Assembly: GCA_039707655.1 (NCBI GenBank)
Contig: CM077666.1
Span: forward strand, 299,858,166 to 299,922,165
Reading direction: 5' to 3'
From: Elymus sibiricus
Taxonomy: Eukaryota; Streptophyta; Magnoliopsida; Poales; Poaceae
Length of the DNA stretch: 64,000 nucleotides
The translations under genes and the position numbers were made by a program. The notes beneath the pieces are model-generated. The model had not been told where the DNA came from, searched no databases, and saw only the letters and a list, made by a program, of their open reading frames with translations. Positions 44,140 to 57,941 of this stretch are shown here, in pieces (the stretch's first letter is position 1; the number at the start of each line of letters is the position of its first letter).

Positions 44140-44349
44140 ACATATGCCTCGGGACTTTCACCGTAATTACCACGGATTTTCTGCCGCCGCGACTTCCCTA
44201 TTCGAGGCAATATTCACTTTTACCTTGTTCCGGCACTCTGTCGGAGGAGGGAACCTTCATCTTCAACCTCTACATTAACCCTTGCTGCTCCCATGATGAT
44301 ATGGGGGTAGTCCACCTTTGGGGCGTAGGGTTTGTGGTAGTAGCTATGT

Positions 44350-44385
<36 letters not shown>

Positions 44386-45202
44386 TGATCTTATGAATTG
44401 TCACCATGATTACATTCTTGGATATTGATGATTGGTTGAATTGTATGATGTGTCTCTTGTGATGAGTACCTTTATGGACCAAATCTTGTTCATGTTATAT
44501 TCTTGGACTTAAGGTGTTAATGAGATTACATGATGCATATCTAGTATAATCCTTGAAGACGACCGTGGCACATTGGGGTGACTCATTAGACAAACATTGA
44601 ACGATATAGATCGTATGGTGTTGTAATAGTGTAATTTCTTGGGCTACATGTGGTGACATTGGAGTAGTTCAATAGATTGAGATTATAAAGACAACTTTGA
44701 GGTGGTTTGCTTTCTACGCACCTATGAGATCTCATCTAGAATGGATCCAGTAAAAAAGAACTTTGTGAGGTTACATAATGTATTTTAATGAAGTTATATG
44801 TTGAGAGTCGACACTAGTGAACCGACGCACCCTAGGCCTTGTTTCCGACCATTGCAACCGTGCTTTCAGTCACGTTTACACCTTCTACCTTGCCATTTTC
44901 ATAATCTCAGAAAATACAAAAAAAATTGCATCACCCAGATTATATATTTATCATTCAATTTATTAATCTCTTCGCCGAACCAGTGCATCTATACAATTGA
45001 AATTTGTATTAGGTGTGTTGGGGACACAAGAGACTACTTGTATCTTATCGCGGAGTTTTGCTTGAGAGGAGAATACATTCATTCTACACCTCCCACTGAT
45101 TGATAATCATTCACATGAGGGAAACTTGTTATTGTGCGTACAATACTTTGTGCCTGAAGGTCCAATAGAGTCTACAAGAATATAAGTGTATAGTATACAT
45201 CA
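44140..45202 (+). repeat. Gypsy LTR fragment, 5'-truncated
   Basis: Homologous to the solo LTR 8193-9871, especially GTGTGTTGGGGACACAAGAG and the last 100 bases; it ends GTATACATCA at 45202. The 5' part is missing. A (CT)n tract of about 14 units lies at 44354-44381. Confidence 0.7.
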
Positions 45203-46034
45203 AGCATCATACTTAGGCAACATGTTGCCAACAGATCAAACTATGAACTTAGCCTCCTCCTTATAAGCAAACTCGAGGGTATTCCCGTGATGAAACACGG
45301 GCTCCAGAATAGTCTGGGAATCCTTGTGTGACTTCCTGAAGAATTCAACATATCGATGGGAAGAATTCATACATATCGATGGGAAGAATTCATACATATC
45401 GATGGAATCAAACCCATCTTGATGAGGACCCGGTGCACATCGAAATATAGATGAGTGTAGTACACACATAGTCAAGGTCCAAACTTCGATGAGGTACAAT
45501 CTTGTACTTCTTCACCTTGAGAATTTCCACATAGACCTGGTGCTGGAAATTGTTCTAGAAGCGAGAATCAACTATGGTATGCATGTCACAAACAAACGAA
45601 TCCTACTCATGCTCAAGACGGTGCTATGGCTTGCCCATTTGATTGAGATCAACAATAACAGTAGGATCATAATCTTCATTCTCAGCATCAAAGTCATCAT
45701 CACCTTCAATCTCATCATCTTGAGCCTCATGCTCATCAGCCACATAGTGAGCATCCTCCTGGGAATCATACTCCTTATCAGACTCAAACTCGGAGGCTTC
45801 AAGCACAAGAGCCTTGGAAGTTGCCCTTCCGTCTCTGGTGTACTGAGGTGCTGCACTCAAACTCTGTCCATGCATTGATTTGCGAGTAAACTTGGCGTTA
45901 TAATCTCTGCCCCTGGTCTTCTAGCGATGAGCAGACCCAACGACATCCGCAACATCTAAAAAAGACACGGAAAGGCAGAATAAAGATAAGTGCAACAATT
46001 CATGCATTTTTTTGAAAGGGTCGATAAGGCATAA
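45203..46034 (-). other. Unrecognised TE-like coding relic
   Basis: The minus strand holds two readings: about 45499-45236 (containing FRKSHKDSQTILEP) and about 45950-45627, which is acidic and ends DPTVIVDLNQMGKP before a TAG. An earlier stop interrupts the second. I do not recognise the family; the layout suggests an old transposon protein. Confidence 0.4.
45345..45412. repeat. 23-bp tandem repeat, ~2.8 copies
   Basis: Three adjacent copies of a unit built around CATATCGATGGGAAGAATT, inside the relic reading. Confidence 0.8.
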
Positions 46035-46943
46035 GAGCATCTCTAGCAGATTCTGTAAAACACGGTACCACAAATTTCATTTAAGGGATCCTGTAAAACA
46101 AATTTGCGGTACCACGGAAGGCACGACAGAACAAATCCGGTATACAATACTACATAATTTAAACTTAAACTTCGCGTCAACATAGTTCACCAGAGTTCAT
46201 CACACATTCAAACACACAAACTTAAAAACATAGTAGATAAGCGGAATCTAAACTACTCTAGGGGTGACTTTGAGGTAGTAATCGGTCGCGGACTTGTACA
46301 GACCACAGAGTGTACGCGAGCTGGTACCGCTCCTTGGCCGCCTCGAGCCGCACGACGGAGCCTTCTTCTCCGGCCTCGAATGCCTCCTTAGCCTTGTGCA
46401 ACTCGATCTCCGCCTCCCAGAGACCCTTGGTGGTCGGCCAAAGGGCATCCCCGATCTCGTCGAACTTGCTCCACGCCCTCCGGCCGCTGATGCGGAAGAG
46501 GGCACCGCGCTCCCTTTCCTGCTTCGAGCGCCGCGCTCCCTCGCCTGCTTCGAGCGCCACGCCTCGACCGGCGGGCGGCTAGAGCTGCCGGCCTCGGTAT
46601 CGTGGCGGGCTCGTTTGTGCGGCGGTGAGCCGCTGCGGCCACCACGCCCGCGACCTTCGCTCGACATCGATCTACTCGAAAAGCGGTTGTGCGTGCTAGA
46701 AACGGTCGTCGGAGATGGTGGATTTGGTGCCGGAGCGAGGGGCTTTATGGTGGAGGTGGGTGGGGGAAATGCCGGATAGGAACCCTAAATTGGCCGAGAT
46801 CCGGTAAATATAGGGGCGGAGCCGGGGTTTTACGGGCCAGGCTTTTTTATCGAATCTGCTCAGGCCGATTTTTTAACGAATCTTGTAAAACGACCGGAAT
46901 TATAAGGGCCGACGAGGTTTTAAAGGATCTGCTAGAGATGCCC
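46035..46943. mobile_element. Harbinger-type non-autonomous element, 909 bp
   Basis: The left end GAGCATCTCTAGCAGATT is the inverse of the right end GGATCTGCTAGAGATGCCC, apart from a few bases, and TAA flanks both sides (46032-46034, 46944-46946), as for PIF/Harbinger. The GC-rich middle has coding-like minus-strand frames (46248-46667) that include LWEAEIELHKAKEAFEAGEE in one frame. These are probably relics of a captured or element protein with no transposase signature. Confidence 0.82.
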
Positions 46944-47567
46944 TAAAATAGGGGATTCATTGGGTACCCCAAGAACTGGGGGGTCATGAGAGCATCTACA
47001 ACCGGGCTGTGACGCCCCGAGACCGATGCTCCAGATGTCTTCCATTTATTCGTCGTCGTTGCCATGTCATTCGCTTGCGTGTTGCACTTGGCCATGTCAT
47101 CATGTGCATTTCATCCGCATGTTTTCATAAAATTTGCATCCGTTCGTAGCTGCCGGCTTCTCCGCGTCCCTTCCGTTGTCCGTTTCGAGACCCGACACAC
47201 TCGCACGCGCCCGCGGCACCTCTGAAATATTATTTTATAAGTGGGATAAAAATGTTCTCGGAATGGGGTGAAAGTTGACGTGCGGTCTTGTTATATCGTA
47301 GGTAGACCGCCTGCCAAATTTCGTCGCATTCGGAGTCCGTTTGATAGCCCAACCGTTAATCTATAGCGGCACTATAGCCGGTTAAATCGTCGGACGTTTC
47401 GGTGTCCCGAAACTTGTTGTCGGGCTGCCATCTTCCCTCTCTTCTTAGCCCAACCCACCTACACAGCCCACTACACCCATCTACCCTACCCCTCTCGTCG
47501 GAGCCGTCCGATCGAGATCGAACGGCTCGAAACCCCCTCTAAACCCACCAAACCCTAGCCTACCTGC

Positions 47568-47574
47568 TATATAA
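47568..47574 (+). promoter_or_regulatory. Predicted LTR TATA box
   Basis: TATATAAG about 560 bp into the long LTR, just upstream of the GC-rich transcribed-looking part. Confidence 0.5.
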
Positions 47575-48872
47575 GGAAGCCTACCACTGCCCAAATGGAA
47601 CCCTAGCCTCTCCCCTCAATTTCCGCACCATCTCAGCCGCGCGCCGCCACCTGTCGCCGCGGCCAACCACCTCCCTCCACGTCGCCCCCTCTGCTCCCCA
47701 CTTCGCCGTGGCCCTCGAGGCCCATAGCCGGCCCGCCGAGCCCGTCCCCCGCCTGGGCCCGAAGCTGCGCCACCGCCTTCGCGCACAGGAGCCCGACCCC
47801 GCGCCGCCGCCTCCACGCCCGAGGGTGGAGCCCCTCGCGCCCGAACCCTCCTCCGCGCCTCCTTGTCCGGCCGTCGCAGCGCGCCCGCCGGCGACCACCG
47901 GATCTCCCCCGAGCATGCCCGAACCCTAGCCGCCGCCTCGCCACCGAACCCAGCCGTGCCGCCGCCGCTTCCCTCCATCGCCGCAAGCGCTCGCCCCCGC
48001 GCCGGATCCAGTCCCCGCCGTCCCGCCGGAGTCCTGCCGTCGCCGGGGAGCCTCGCGCCGCCGCGAGGTGAGCTCCTGCGCTGCCTGGAGATCGAGCAGG
48101 AGCGCTCACCTGGACTGCGTCGTCCCGCTCCGTGTCGCCCATCGTCCCAAACGGCGCCCTTGCACCCCGACATCCGCATCCCCGTCCACCAGCATCGAGC
48201 CGTCCCGGCACCGTGCTGTTCCGGTGCCTAGCCAGCCCCTGAACCAAATGGGCGCGTGAACCCCGTCATCCCGCTCCGTGCCATCCAGATCCACCGGCCC
48301 ACGGGCCCGAGGTGAGCTCCAGCCCACTATCCCTCGCCTGGGCGTCGTTTAGCTATTCCGCGCTCAGTCCAAACTGGGTTAATTTCGGCTGTCCCTGTTA
48401 TTTTGTCAGCATATATGCATTTTGTGTGGGCCCTATCTTGGTGTATGTTGATCCTATGATGATGATTTATATATGTAAATTGATCTACTCTACGTGCTCT
48501 ACATGATGGTAGCATTTGCATTCATGATAGAAGTCATCTACATATCATAATCTCTGTTGCAAGAGTGCTATGTGCTGTTAACTGCTTAAAACTGTTAATA
48601 TTTGTCATTTTTGTGTGATTTAATGCCTGCACCATATGAGCAACTTGTCAACATGACTTTGGAGCATTTTCATGTGTTCTTGCTGGTAGTATTTATTTCA
48701 TGCCTTGATATGCCTTGATGTGAGTGCCATGAGCTTGCAAACATGCCTAGTCAATGTTGTTGTTCTGAGTAAATCTGTCTGTGATAAAACTTGCCAACTT
48801 TGCTTGATGGTTGCCACTAATCTATAGCTCATATGCATATGATTCCTTCATGTGATTTGGTCTATGCAATGT

Positions 48873-51800
48873 TGCGGAACCCCGGCTCAGAGAGACCGGA
48901 ACACCCCGTATTCCAACCCAGAGATCAAGTCTTCTGGAATACGACACTGCTTGGCATAGAACAAATCAGCTCTTTATTGTGAATAAGCGGGGTACAAGGG
49001 TCTGATATTACAAAGGTTACAGGGGCACGGCGACACTTCGCCTGCTAAGGTAGTTCTATGCTAGCAGCAAAACATCTCGAAGCCGAATAAATTCTAGCAG
49101 CGGAACAACGGCGACGGTGATGAACTCCACCCCGCAGGGACTCTGGCTGGAACGTATCCTAGTGCGCAACCTCGGGATCCTCGACAAACAAGCAATCACG
49201 GCATCACCTGCAATCTGGCATGACACGCCAGGTGAGTACTTTGAATGTACTCGCAATCTCACAGCAACCAAAGCAATCAAGACATACAACAACATGGCAT
49301 TTACAGGTTAATCATCAAAGATGAACACGATACTACTAGAACAACATGAGCATGGCAACAACATGAGCATGGCATCAACATGAGCATGGCATGTACATAT
49401 AATTCATGATATGAACAGGATGATACTAGCACTAGCATGCAAAGGGGGTCGACGTTTAAGGTCTCATGGACCAACTTACTCTGCTCGGAGGTTATCTCGT
49501 AACCACCATATGTATCCATCTTTCTTACCATCATGATCATCACACGATCACCTCAGGATGAACCAAGCTCGGTATCAACTATACCATCGTGATCATCTCA
49601 TGACCACACGGAGCTTGATCTCTACCTGTGATCATCGCATGACCACATAAAGATCAACCAACTTCTTTCCTCATCGAACCGGGGTTGTTGTTATTCAGAT
49701 TATTATTTCTATTGACCCATAGTGTGACCTACTACAAACTGTGTCCATATCCGAGGACGCGGCTATCGATAGATTATACACTCTGCAGAGGTTAGTACAC
49801 TGTACCCACACTACGGAACTCATGGCCTCATGCTCCCATTCGGGTGGACCAACGATATTCCGACAAAACCAGCCTATTGCATGACACTCTCCCGGCCACT
49901 CCCGACAAACTCCCCTTTGGGCTATGTCCTGGGTGGCCCCTGATGTCAACTCGTGACATCCGCCACCTCTGTGGCTGCCACCGTCGTGGCCAAACAAACA
50001 ACTCGTCCCAAACGGGGACACCCGGGTACAACACAACTTGGGCACACAAGGTTATGACCGCCTACCGGGCCAGGGCAGCGCGAGCACATAACCTTCCCTA
50101 GTTGGAGGCACCGGCGAGAGGCATGACAATAGACCGAATTAGGGCCTCCCCATCCAGGCAAGTGTGGTTGCACTGGTGAGCTTGATTCGGTGGCACCATG
50201 ACTCAGCCAACAGATTTGTTCAAGTTCGATTAATGTCAGGTTCAACTTGAATGGTGATAAGTTGAGTCATAATACAATACACAATGAAATAACAATGCAG
50301 ATGAGCATGATATCAGTGTAACCATGGATGGGAAACATAACCATTTAACATTATAACATGAACGATGATAAATCATTTATTCTACGGGATGCAAATGAGC
50401 ATAGCATAACGGTGATCATGAATATAACAAGTATTTTCATAACAAACCCTAACTATTCAAATGAGCATATCGTGATCACTAGCATCGGAAAATAAATATG
50501 AGAACTAACATGACAATGATAATACTAGCAAATAATCATTTAACTTACTAGATGCAACTGAACAAGGCATAAGAATGAGCATAGACTCACAAGCATATAT
50601 TATTCATGAAATAATTTAATGGGCAAACAATCATTTAAATATTCAAGTGGAAACCATGGCTACTGGAAGGCCATCATGCAAGTGGCTGTCGTGGCTTGCC
50701 TGGGGATGAAGGATTCACCGGGGAGAGGTGCGGAGGCACTCGCGGAAAAATCACCGGAAAAGTTTCCCTCTCGGCGGAGCTGTTTTAAGGGCAAGGGCAA
50801 AATGGTCATTTTCACAGTGTGACAACCTCATGAAAATGCTACCATCAGAACGGGCTCGACGAACTGAGATCGTGGGCTTTGGAATCACCTGAATAGGAGT
50901 TACGGTTACCGAGATACGGACATTTGTTCGTTAGTCAGAAAACAAACAGAAAAGTGTCTGTTTCTGCTCTAAACTGACAAACGCCCGCAACTTAAGGGTT
51001 TCGGCCGGCGGCTGGAAAAACAGAAGGCGTACTTCGGCGAATACGCTTTCAGAAAGTGAAAGCGCACTTTCATTCGAAGAAGCACTGGATTACGTTTTCA
51101 TAAAGGGAAAACGTATTTTCTGAATTCCGTCTCCACTCAAATCTGCGCGGGCCCGGGGTTGACTGATTTGTCTCGCCGACAGGTGGGGCCGCTGGGTGGT
51201 GGGACCCGCGTGGACCGGTCAACGTCTTCAACCTCTCTCCCGCCCGTGATGCACAGGAGGGACACGCGCTCGCCGACGCTTACCCGGTGACTCGGGCCAC
51301 CTCCGGCCGAGCTCCGGCCATCGACGGGCTCGGGGCGAGGAGGCGCACCCGCCTGGACCGTTCATGCCGGCCGGGGAGGTCGGAGATGAGGAGGACCTCG
51401 GCCGCGGCGGACGGCGACCTCGGGCGTCGATGGGTACGGCACTACGGCCTCGGGGAAAAGGGGAGAGAGCTATGGGGAGGTCGATGGTGGCTAGGTGAAC
51501 TCCTTTGAGTGGATAAGAGGGAGAGGGAGAGCTTGGTTCGCTCATATTTGAGCGATGGCCGGCGATGGCTGTGGCGGCGATGTGAGGTAGAGAGAGCTCC
51601 TCGATCTTGCTTGGCTGGTCGGGGAGGGCGAGAGGAGAGAGGAGAGGCTGTGTGGGAGCTCGTTGGGTCTCGGGGATGGCTTAAATAGCCAGGGCGACGA
51701 TGCCCTCGCCGAAAGCCGACGAGAGCTCGCGGTTGATGCTCTCTGGCACGACCGCTTGCACGAGCGCACGCGCGGAGGGGGAGAGGGGTCTAGGGGAGGT

Positions 51801-53361
51801 GCATTCGGTGCAAAGGTGCCGCGGAGAGGAAGAAGACAACGGCAAAGCGACGATGGCCGCGGGCATCCCGGGACGGCGTGCTCGCCGGAGGGGAAAGAGG
51901 AGAGGGGGAGGGGTCCAGAGCGTACACGCGGACGCAGGAGAGTGGGAGCAACTCAGAGGACATGGTGCGGTGGCAAGAGCTCGGCGTTTGGGCGGTGGCA
52001 GAGGGACCCGAAGTCCAGAGCACGCTTTCGGCGCGCCAGACCGTGTGGTCACCGCGTGCACAGGCGCACGCAGTGCACTCTGGCCAACCAAACAATGTCT
52101 AGCGTCTTGTCCTTCCTAAGTGGGTCCTAAATGAGGTGATGGCTCGAAGAAATCCACTGTGGGTTGATGGGAAGGTTCAGCTAAAGTTTGCTATAGCAAA
52201 CTTTGACCAATAGCTGTGGTAAAATGGTTTGGTTAAATGGTCAAATAAGATGTCACACAGGTTTAGGGTAGGAAGGACTACAGTCCTATGGATTTTGAGG
52301 TCATTTGGACATGGTTAGAGTGCAGTTGCTTTACAACTGCAAAAATTGGCCAGAATATAGATCAGGAAGTAGCACTCACATAGATGCTTGGGTTGGGCTG
52401 AAAATTTGTGGAGCATGATCATTTGGACATATGAAGGCACCATAAAAATTTCATATCCATTGGATGAATAAAAATGTACTTCCTTCACAATGCTCCACAC
52501 TGGACAGAAACTTGGGGGAATTTTGTGGAGCAAATGGCTTGACCAAAAAATGTGAGTTTTGGCATGCTCACATTATTCAGGGATATTTAAGTCCTGGATT
52601 AATTTCATAATTTTTGGAGCAATATAAAATATAGTTGCTTCACAAACTGAAATTGTGACCAGAAATCAAGATTTGAAGGTGTGCTCACATAGATTGTTGG
52701 ATGGAGGTGAAATTTGGTGGAGGGTCATGATTTGATCATATAAATTATCTACAAAAATTTCAACTCATTTGGATTACCCTAGATAGTTCTTCCTTCACAA
52801 TGCTTCTCTCTGGTCAGAAACTTTGGGAAATTTGCTGAGAAAGATTTACTAGGCAAATGAAGCTGGATTTTGGCATGTGGCAATAATTTGGATATGAGAG
52901 AGTGCACAAATTTTTTTAAGGCAATGAAGAAAATATAAATAGCACTTCCTTCACAAAGTGCCACACTGGACAGAATAGGAAATGAATATTCCTAAATTAT
53001 TTTTGAACTAGGCAAGGATGGGTTTTAACATATTTGTGGAATATATGATCCAAAGAATTTATGAGAATTTTGTGGGAATTTTAGGAATGACAGAAATATA
53101 GGTTGCTTCACAACCTAGGGCAAACAGAGTTACTCCTTTAATAGAAAAAGGAATATTCCCAAGAAAAGAATTTTGGGGTTGGGCTAAGATGGAAATGACA
53201 TGGCCTTGGGATAGATTTGAGAATGACAAGCCACTAGGAAGTGGCAGGAGAGAAGATCTTCCCAGGTTTCAAGACCACATAGCCACGGAAAAAGAACTCC
53301 AAATGAAAATTCGAAGAAATCCAAAAGAAAAAAAGAAAGGGCCAAAAATCGGGGTGTTACA
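48873..53361 (-). mobile_element. Solo LTR, 4489 bp, nested
   Basis: On the minus strand it starts TGTAACACCCCGATTTTTGG and ends GGGGTTCCGCA. The target duplication AATGT is exact at 48868-48872 and 53362-53366. No gag, pol, primer site or repeated ends were seen inside, so it reads as one very long LTR. A CpG-rich part lies at 51150-52090, and a minus-strand TATTTAA at 51681-51687 is a possible TATA box. Confidence 0.85.
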
Positions 53362-55916
53362 AATGTGTACTTTGATGCCATGCCTTTGGTTGTCATGTAA
53401 AGTTCCTGTAGCATGTCTCTTTCTTGCTCTCAAGTTGCCATCATGTTAACTCTGCTCATGTATATGCCCTGTTTAGCAGAACATTGCATTTTGCATGGAT
53501 CATATTGACTTAACCTTGATGCCTATGAACCTGAACCTTAAAGATGATTTGAAGTATGTCATGTCTATTTTAAGTGCATATCATGATGATGCCAATCATG
53601 TTACTGTAGCTTGCTGTTTCGATGCTTGCAAAGTGCTATGTTGCTGTTTCGGGCAGATTGTTAATATAACCTGTGTTGCTTGTTATTGTTGAACCGTTGT
53701 TCTGTTTTGATCATGTCCTATATGAAACTTGCTTAGAATTGTGTGTAGCTTCATATTTTCATGTTGCATCCTTGGTTAGAGAGTGTGTTGTTGATGTTTC
53801 CATGCATTTTGTACCATATGCCATGTTAAACTTGTTTAGCTCATATCTTCTAGGCCGTAGCTCCGAATTAAATGTTCTACATATGTAACTTGACTAGAAA
53901 AACGTGTATATCATCATGATGCATGTTAACTTGTTGTTTAACAACTTTAACATTGTGTTTAATTCAGATCAGTACTAATTTCGAAATTGCATATGGGGAT
54001 TTCCCGGAATTGTTATGTGTTGTTTCTGGCCTCATTTAAACTTGCCTAGTTGTATGGATTGCTTATGCTTCATCTCTTGCCATGTTTAACAACATTTAAT
54101 CTTGTTATGCATCATATTTGATTGTGCATCATGCCATGTTTATACTTGTGTGTTTACCATGTTGTTTGCTTCTTTTCGGTTGTGCTTCTTCTCGATAGTT
54201 CTGCTTTCGATGCGATTGTGAGGATTCGTTCGACTATGTTTGGTTTGTCTTCTTCATGGACTCGTTCTTCTTCCGAGCGGGATTTCAGGCAAGATGATCA
54301 TGACCTTGGATATCTTTACTATCTTTGCTTGCTAGTTGTCTCGTTGCTATCGCTATGTCGCGCTTCCTACCACATATATGTCAGCCTCCCATATGCCATG
54401 ATACAGCCTCTAACCACCCTTACCCAGCAAACCGTTGTTTGGCTATGTTACCGCTTTGCTCAGCCCCTTTCTTTTAGCGTTGCTAGTTGCAGGTGCTCTT
54501 GCAGGTTGTTCCATGTTGGGACATGGATATGTTGGGATATCACAATATCTCTTATTTAATTAATGCATCTATATACTTGGTATTGGGTGGAAGGCTCGGC
54601 CTTTTGCCTAGTGTTTTGTTCCACTCAAGCCGCCCTAGTTTCCGTAATGCTGGTGTTATGATCCTTGATCAGCGTTCCTAACATGCTCAGGGGAATGGGA
54701 CCCTCTTGACAGTTCGCCTTGAATAACCGCTTCCAGCAAGGCCCAACTTTGGTTTTAACATTTGCCAACATAATAATACTGAATTGAATAATTAATTTGC
54801 ATAGGAAGTTAGCGCTACCCGAGGATTCTTAATTCAACATAATACAGGTGGGCCAGTGCCGATGGTGTTGGTCCAAAACAGAGTCATTTGCGGCTTCCCT
54901 CGGGGAAACTCGGGTCTCAGTTGCTGTACGCTGTGCTCATCCGGTCGTGGCCTGAGACGAGATACGCGCGGCTACTATCAGGGTGTCGGCACGCCGGGAG
55001 GTCTTGCTGGAATTGCGTTACCATTGTCGAAATGTCTTGTGCACCGGGATTCCGAGGATACTTCGGGCTATCTCGAGGTTGAGGTATTTCCACCGCAGCT
55101 TGTGTTGGTCTATGATGGACCAGGTTGGAACACCCCTGCAGGGTTAAATCTTACGCGAAGCCGTGCCTGCGGTTATGTGGTGACTTGAATATTTATAACC
55201 TCCGGTTGTAGAGAACTTGACACTAAATCCTAATTAAAATACACCAACCGTGTGCGTAACCGTGACCGTCTCTTTTCGAGGAAGTTCGAGAAGAGAACAC
55301 GGTGGGGTTATGTTTGACTCGTAAGTAGGTGTTCAGGATCACTTAGTGATCATTTGTAGTTTGCGACCGTTTGCGTAGATGCTCTTCTTATTCTTGTACT
55401 TGTAAGTTAGCCACCATACCATGCTTAGTGCTTGCTGCAACCTCACCACTTTACCCCTTCCATACCCATTTAAGCTTTGATAGTCTTGCTACCCGTGGTT
55501 ACGGGATTGCTGAGTCCTCGTGGCTCACAGATTACTACAACAACAGATGCAGGTACAGGTAATGCGATGATATGACGTGAGAGCGATGTTCGTTTGCCTT
55601 TGGAGTTCTTCTCTGCTTCTTCTTCTTCGTCGATCTTGGGATAGGTTCCTGGTCGGCATCCTGGGCTAGCAGGGTGGATGTCGTTCTTCTTTTCGTTTGA
55701 TTTCATCCGTAGTCGGATGCTGCCCTTCTGTATGATGTTTGTTATGTATTGATGTATTCATGTGATGATTGTATGTATTTGTCTGTACCCCCATCAATTA
55801 TGTATGTGGTACGATGTAATGATATCCACCTTGCAAGCATCTCCAATATGCGTTTCTACTCTTGGTGGGGCCTCCGAGTTCCTCGAGAATAGGATCGCAT
55901 TTTGGGCGTGACAAGT

Positions 55917-55928
55917 TGGTATCAGAGC
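55917..55928 (+). other. Primer-binding site, initiator-Met tRNA
   Basis: TGGTATCAGAGC begins 4 bases after the LTR end at 55913. Confidence 0.92.
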
Positions 55929-57941
55929 CTCGACCGACCATAGGAGCGCCCTTGATTGATCGAACCATTGGCGAGTCTAGAACAAAAACTATTTTGAGTC
56001 TAGTTATATATCGGAGAGTAGGAATTCTTTTTACTCCTTATCCCCTTCGTCGCTCTGGTGAGGAGTTGTGACGTAGGTGTTTTAATTCTACTACTCTTCT
56101 CACTCAATTTTTTTTTAGGATCACGCGGGTATTTTGGAATCGTTATGATATCGTTGTGACGGGGATTCTGTCTTGGTGCCTCCTGACCGTATGGATTGGA
56201 CCTGGGAAGTTGAGCTCCAAGGGGTTCTTGTCACATTCGCTATCGTTTCAGTTCGAGAATACCAGAGGACGCCGACATCGAAACGCTTCTATACTTTTTG
56301 TGGTGGCAAATAGTGCCGTGACTTTTCCCCAGTACTGGTGGAGATAGCGCGGATGATCCACTATGACTAGTATCACTGTGCTTTCGAAGGTCTGAGGTAG
56401 ACGGATTTGCGAAGTTTCTTGGTCGTGTGTGAAGGTCGCGGATTGGTTGCAGCTGATTAGGATATTATTGTTGTTGTGTGCTGAGTAGGTTCCCATATCC
56501 GCAACCTGATCTTATAACCAAGAAGTTTCGGGAGTTCTTAGGTGGGAATTCAAGTATTACCTAGAATATCTTTTCCAATAGACACATGATACGATATGGG
56601 GTCTATCATATGTTTGTTCCGGCTTATTCTCCAAGCCAAATCTTTGTGTTGTTTTTGTTGTGGTATTTGAGTTGCTTCGAAGTCAACAAGTGAGATCCAT
56701 ATCTTTCCTCAGCGGTGTTCTCATATTTCTATGGGAGTGCTAATCCTTCTTGTTCATCGAGATTGTCATGTAAATTCTTTTCACCCGGTGTGCTTCTCTT
56801 CAAGTTAATCCAATCCTTTCAACATTTGCAAGATCAATTCTTAGTTTTCTCAACGGAGTTCTTTTCATCCATCCGAAGTTGTCTTTCTTTTTCCCACCCT
56901 CCCACCCTTTTCTTTGCGGAGTCAAAATTCTCGTATCAAGTATCCAGTTTGTTCATGTGAAGTCTCTTCATTCCTTCCTTTAATGTTCTTAGCCGGTGAT
57001 TTCTCGTGAAGATGCTGAGGAGCTACAAGTTCATCATTCTTCGTTCTCGTTCTCTTCTCCGGTGGTCTAAATTCAAGTCTTCAATGTAATCATACCCCTT
57101 TCTTCGATTCCAATGTTTTCCCACATTGGAAATTCTTACCCAAGCCTCTCTTGTTTATTCACCTCTCTCGATTCATATCCGGAGTGCAGAAATTATCTCA
57201 GAAGATTCATCTTTCCATTCAAGATCCGTTCGAGCTAGTTCGAGGTTGTTACCTCATCCAATCCATTTAAATCTTTCCAGTGCATTTTCTCTCTTTCAAG
57301 CAATCATTCTAATGGTGTTTCTTTTGAGTGGGCCCTAACCCACAGGTCTTTTCCCAGGATCTTACCTGACTCTTCTAATCTTCTCGGAGTTATTCTCGAA
57401 TTCTTTCTAAGCTTGACGTAAGAATGGATTCCATCAGTCATATCCCTCTCCAAGATTGCTTTCAAATTCTTTTCATCTATGGCTCAAACTTCCTATTATA
57501 CATTGTTCCGGAGTGTCTCAACAATTTTGGTGGTGTTCCTCGTCGTCATTCTCAGCTTTGAAGACCGAAGAAGAGTTTTCCTATAAATCATATCCTTTCT
57601 CTTGAAAATTCGTGGTGCAAGCTTCATGCCATCCTCACAATTGTTTCGATCGTGAGAAATTCTTTTCATATCCATCCGGAGCATTTCATGAGTTCTTTCC
57701 ATTTCTGACCCTCTGAAGGCCATCATTTCAGAATTTATTGATTCTCAACGCTCAACTCTCATTCCCCAATTCTTCCGGTGCATCATTCAAGTATTCTTTA
57801 ATTAGCTCGTGATCTCTTTGTTCTCCTGTATCTAAATTCCCTCAAGTATCCTAGTTCGTTTTCTAATTCTTCCCGGCGATTCGTTCTCTTTTCTTCTTTC
57901 GTTTTCAATTCGTACGGTGGTTTGTTCAACATTCCTATTCC
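55929..57941 (+). other. Internal leader of the 47008 element, non-coding
   Basis: About 2 kb, T/C-rich, without a supported ORF; no gag or pol motif was found. It joins abruptly to the LTR fragment at 57942. Confidence 0.6.

Larger units (their letters stand above)
47008..55913 (+). repeat. 5' LTR of the 47008 element (contains nested LTR)
   Basis: It has a TATATAA box at 47568-47574, a GC-rich stretch to about 48310 with long spurious open frames, and AT-rich sequence after that. It is split at 48872 by the 48873-53361 solo LTR. The last 560 bp (55354-55913) match 57942-58501 with about eight differences. Confidence 0.9.

Noticed and set aside
47616..48247. Long minus-strand open frames of 187-204 codons
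   Set aside because: They lie in the GC-rich part of a long LTR. Composition (Arg/Gly/Ala) and overlap in several frames on both strands indicate chance openness.
51663..52130. 155-codon plus-strand and 136-codon minus-strand frames
   Set aside because: CpG-rich part of the 4.49-kb solo LTR; open in several frames at once and without motifs.
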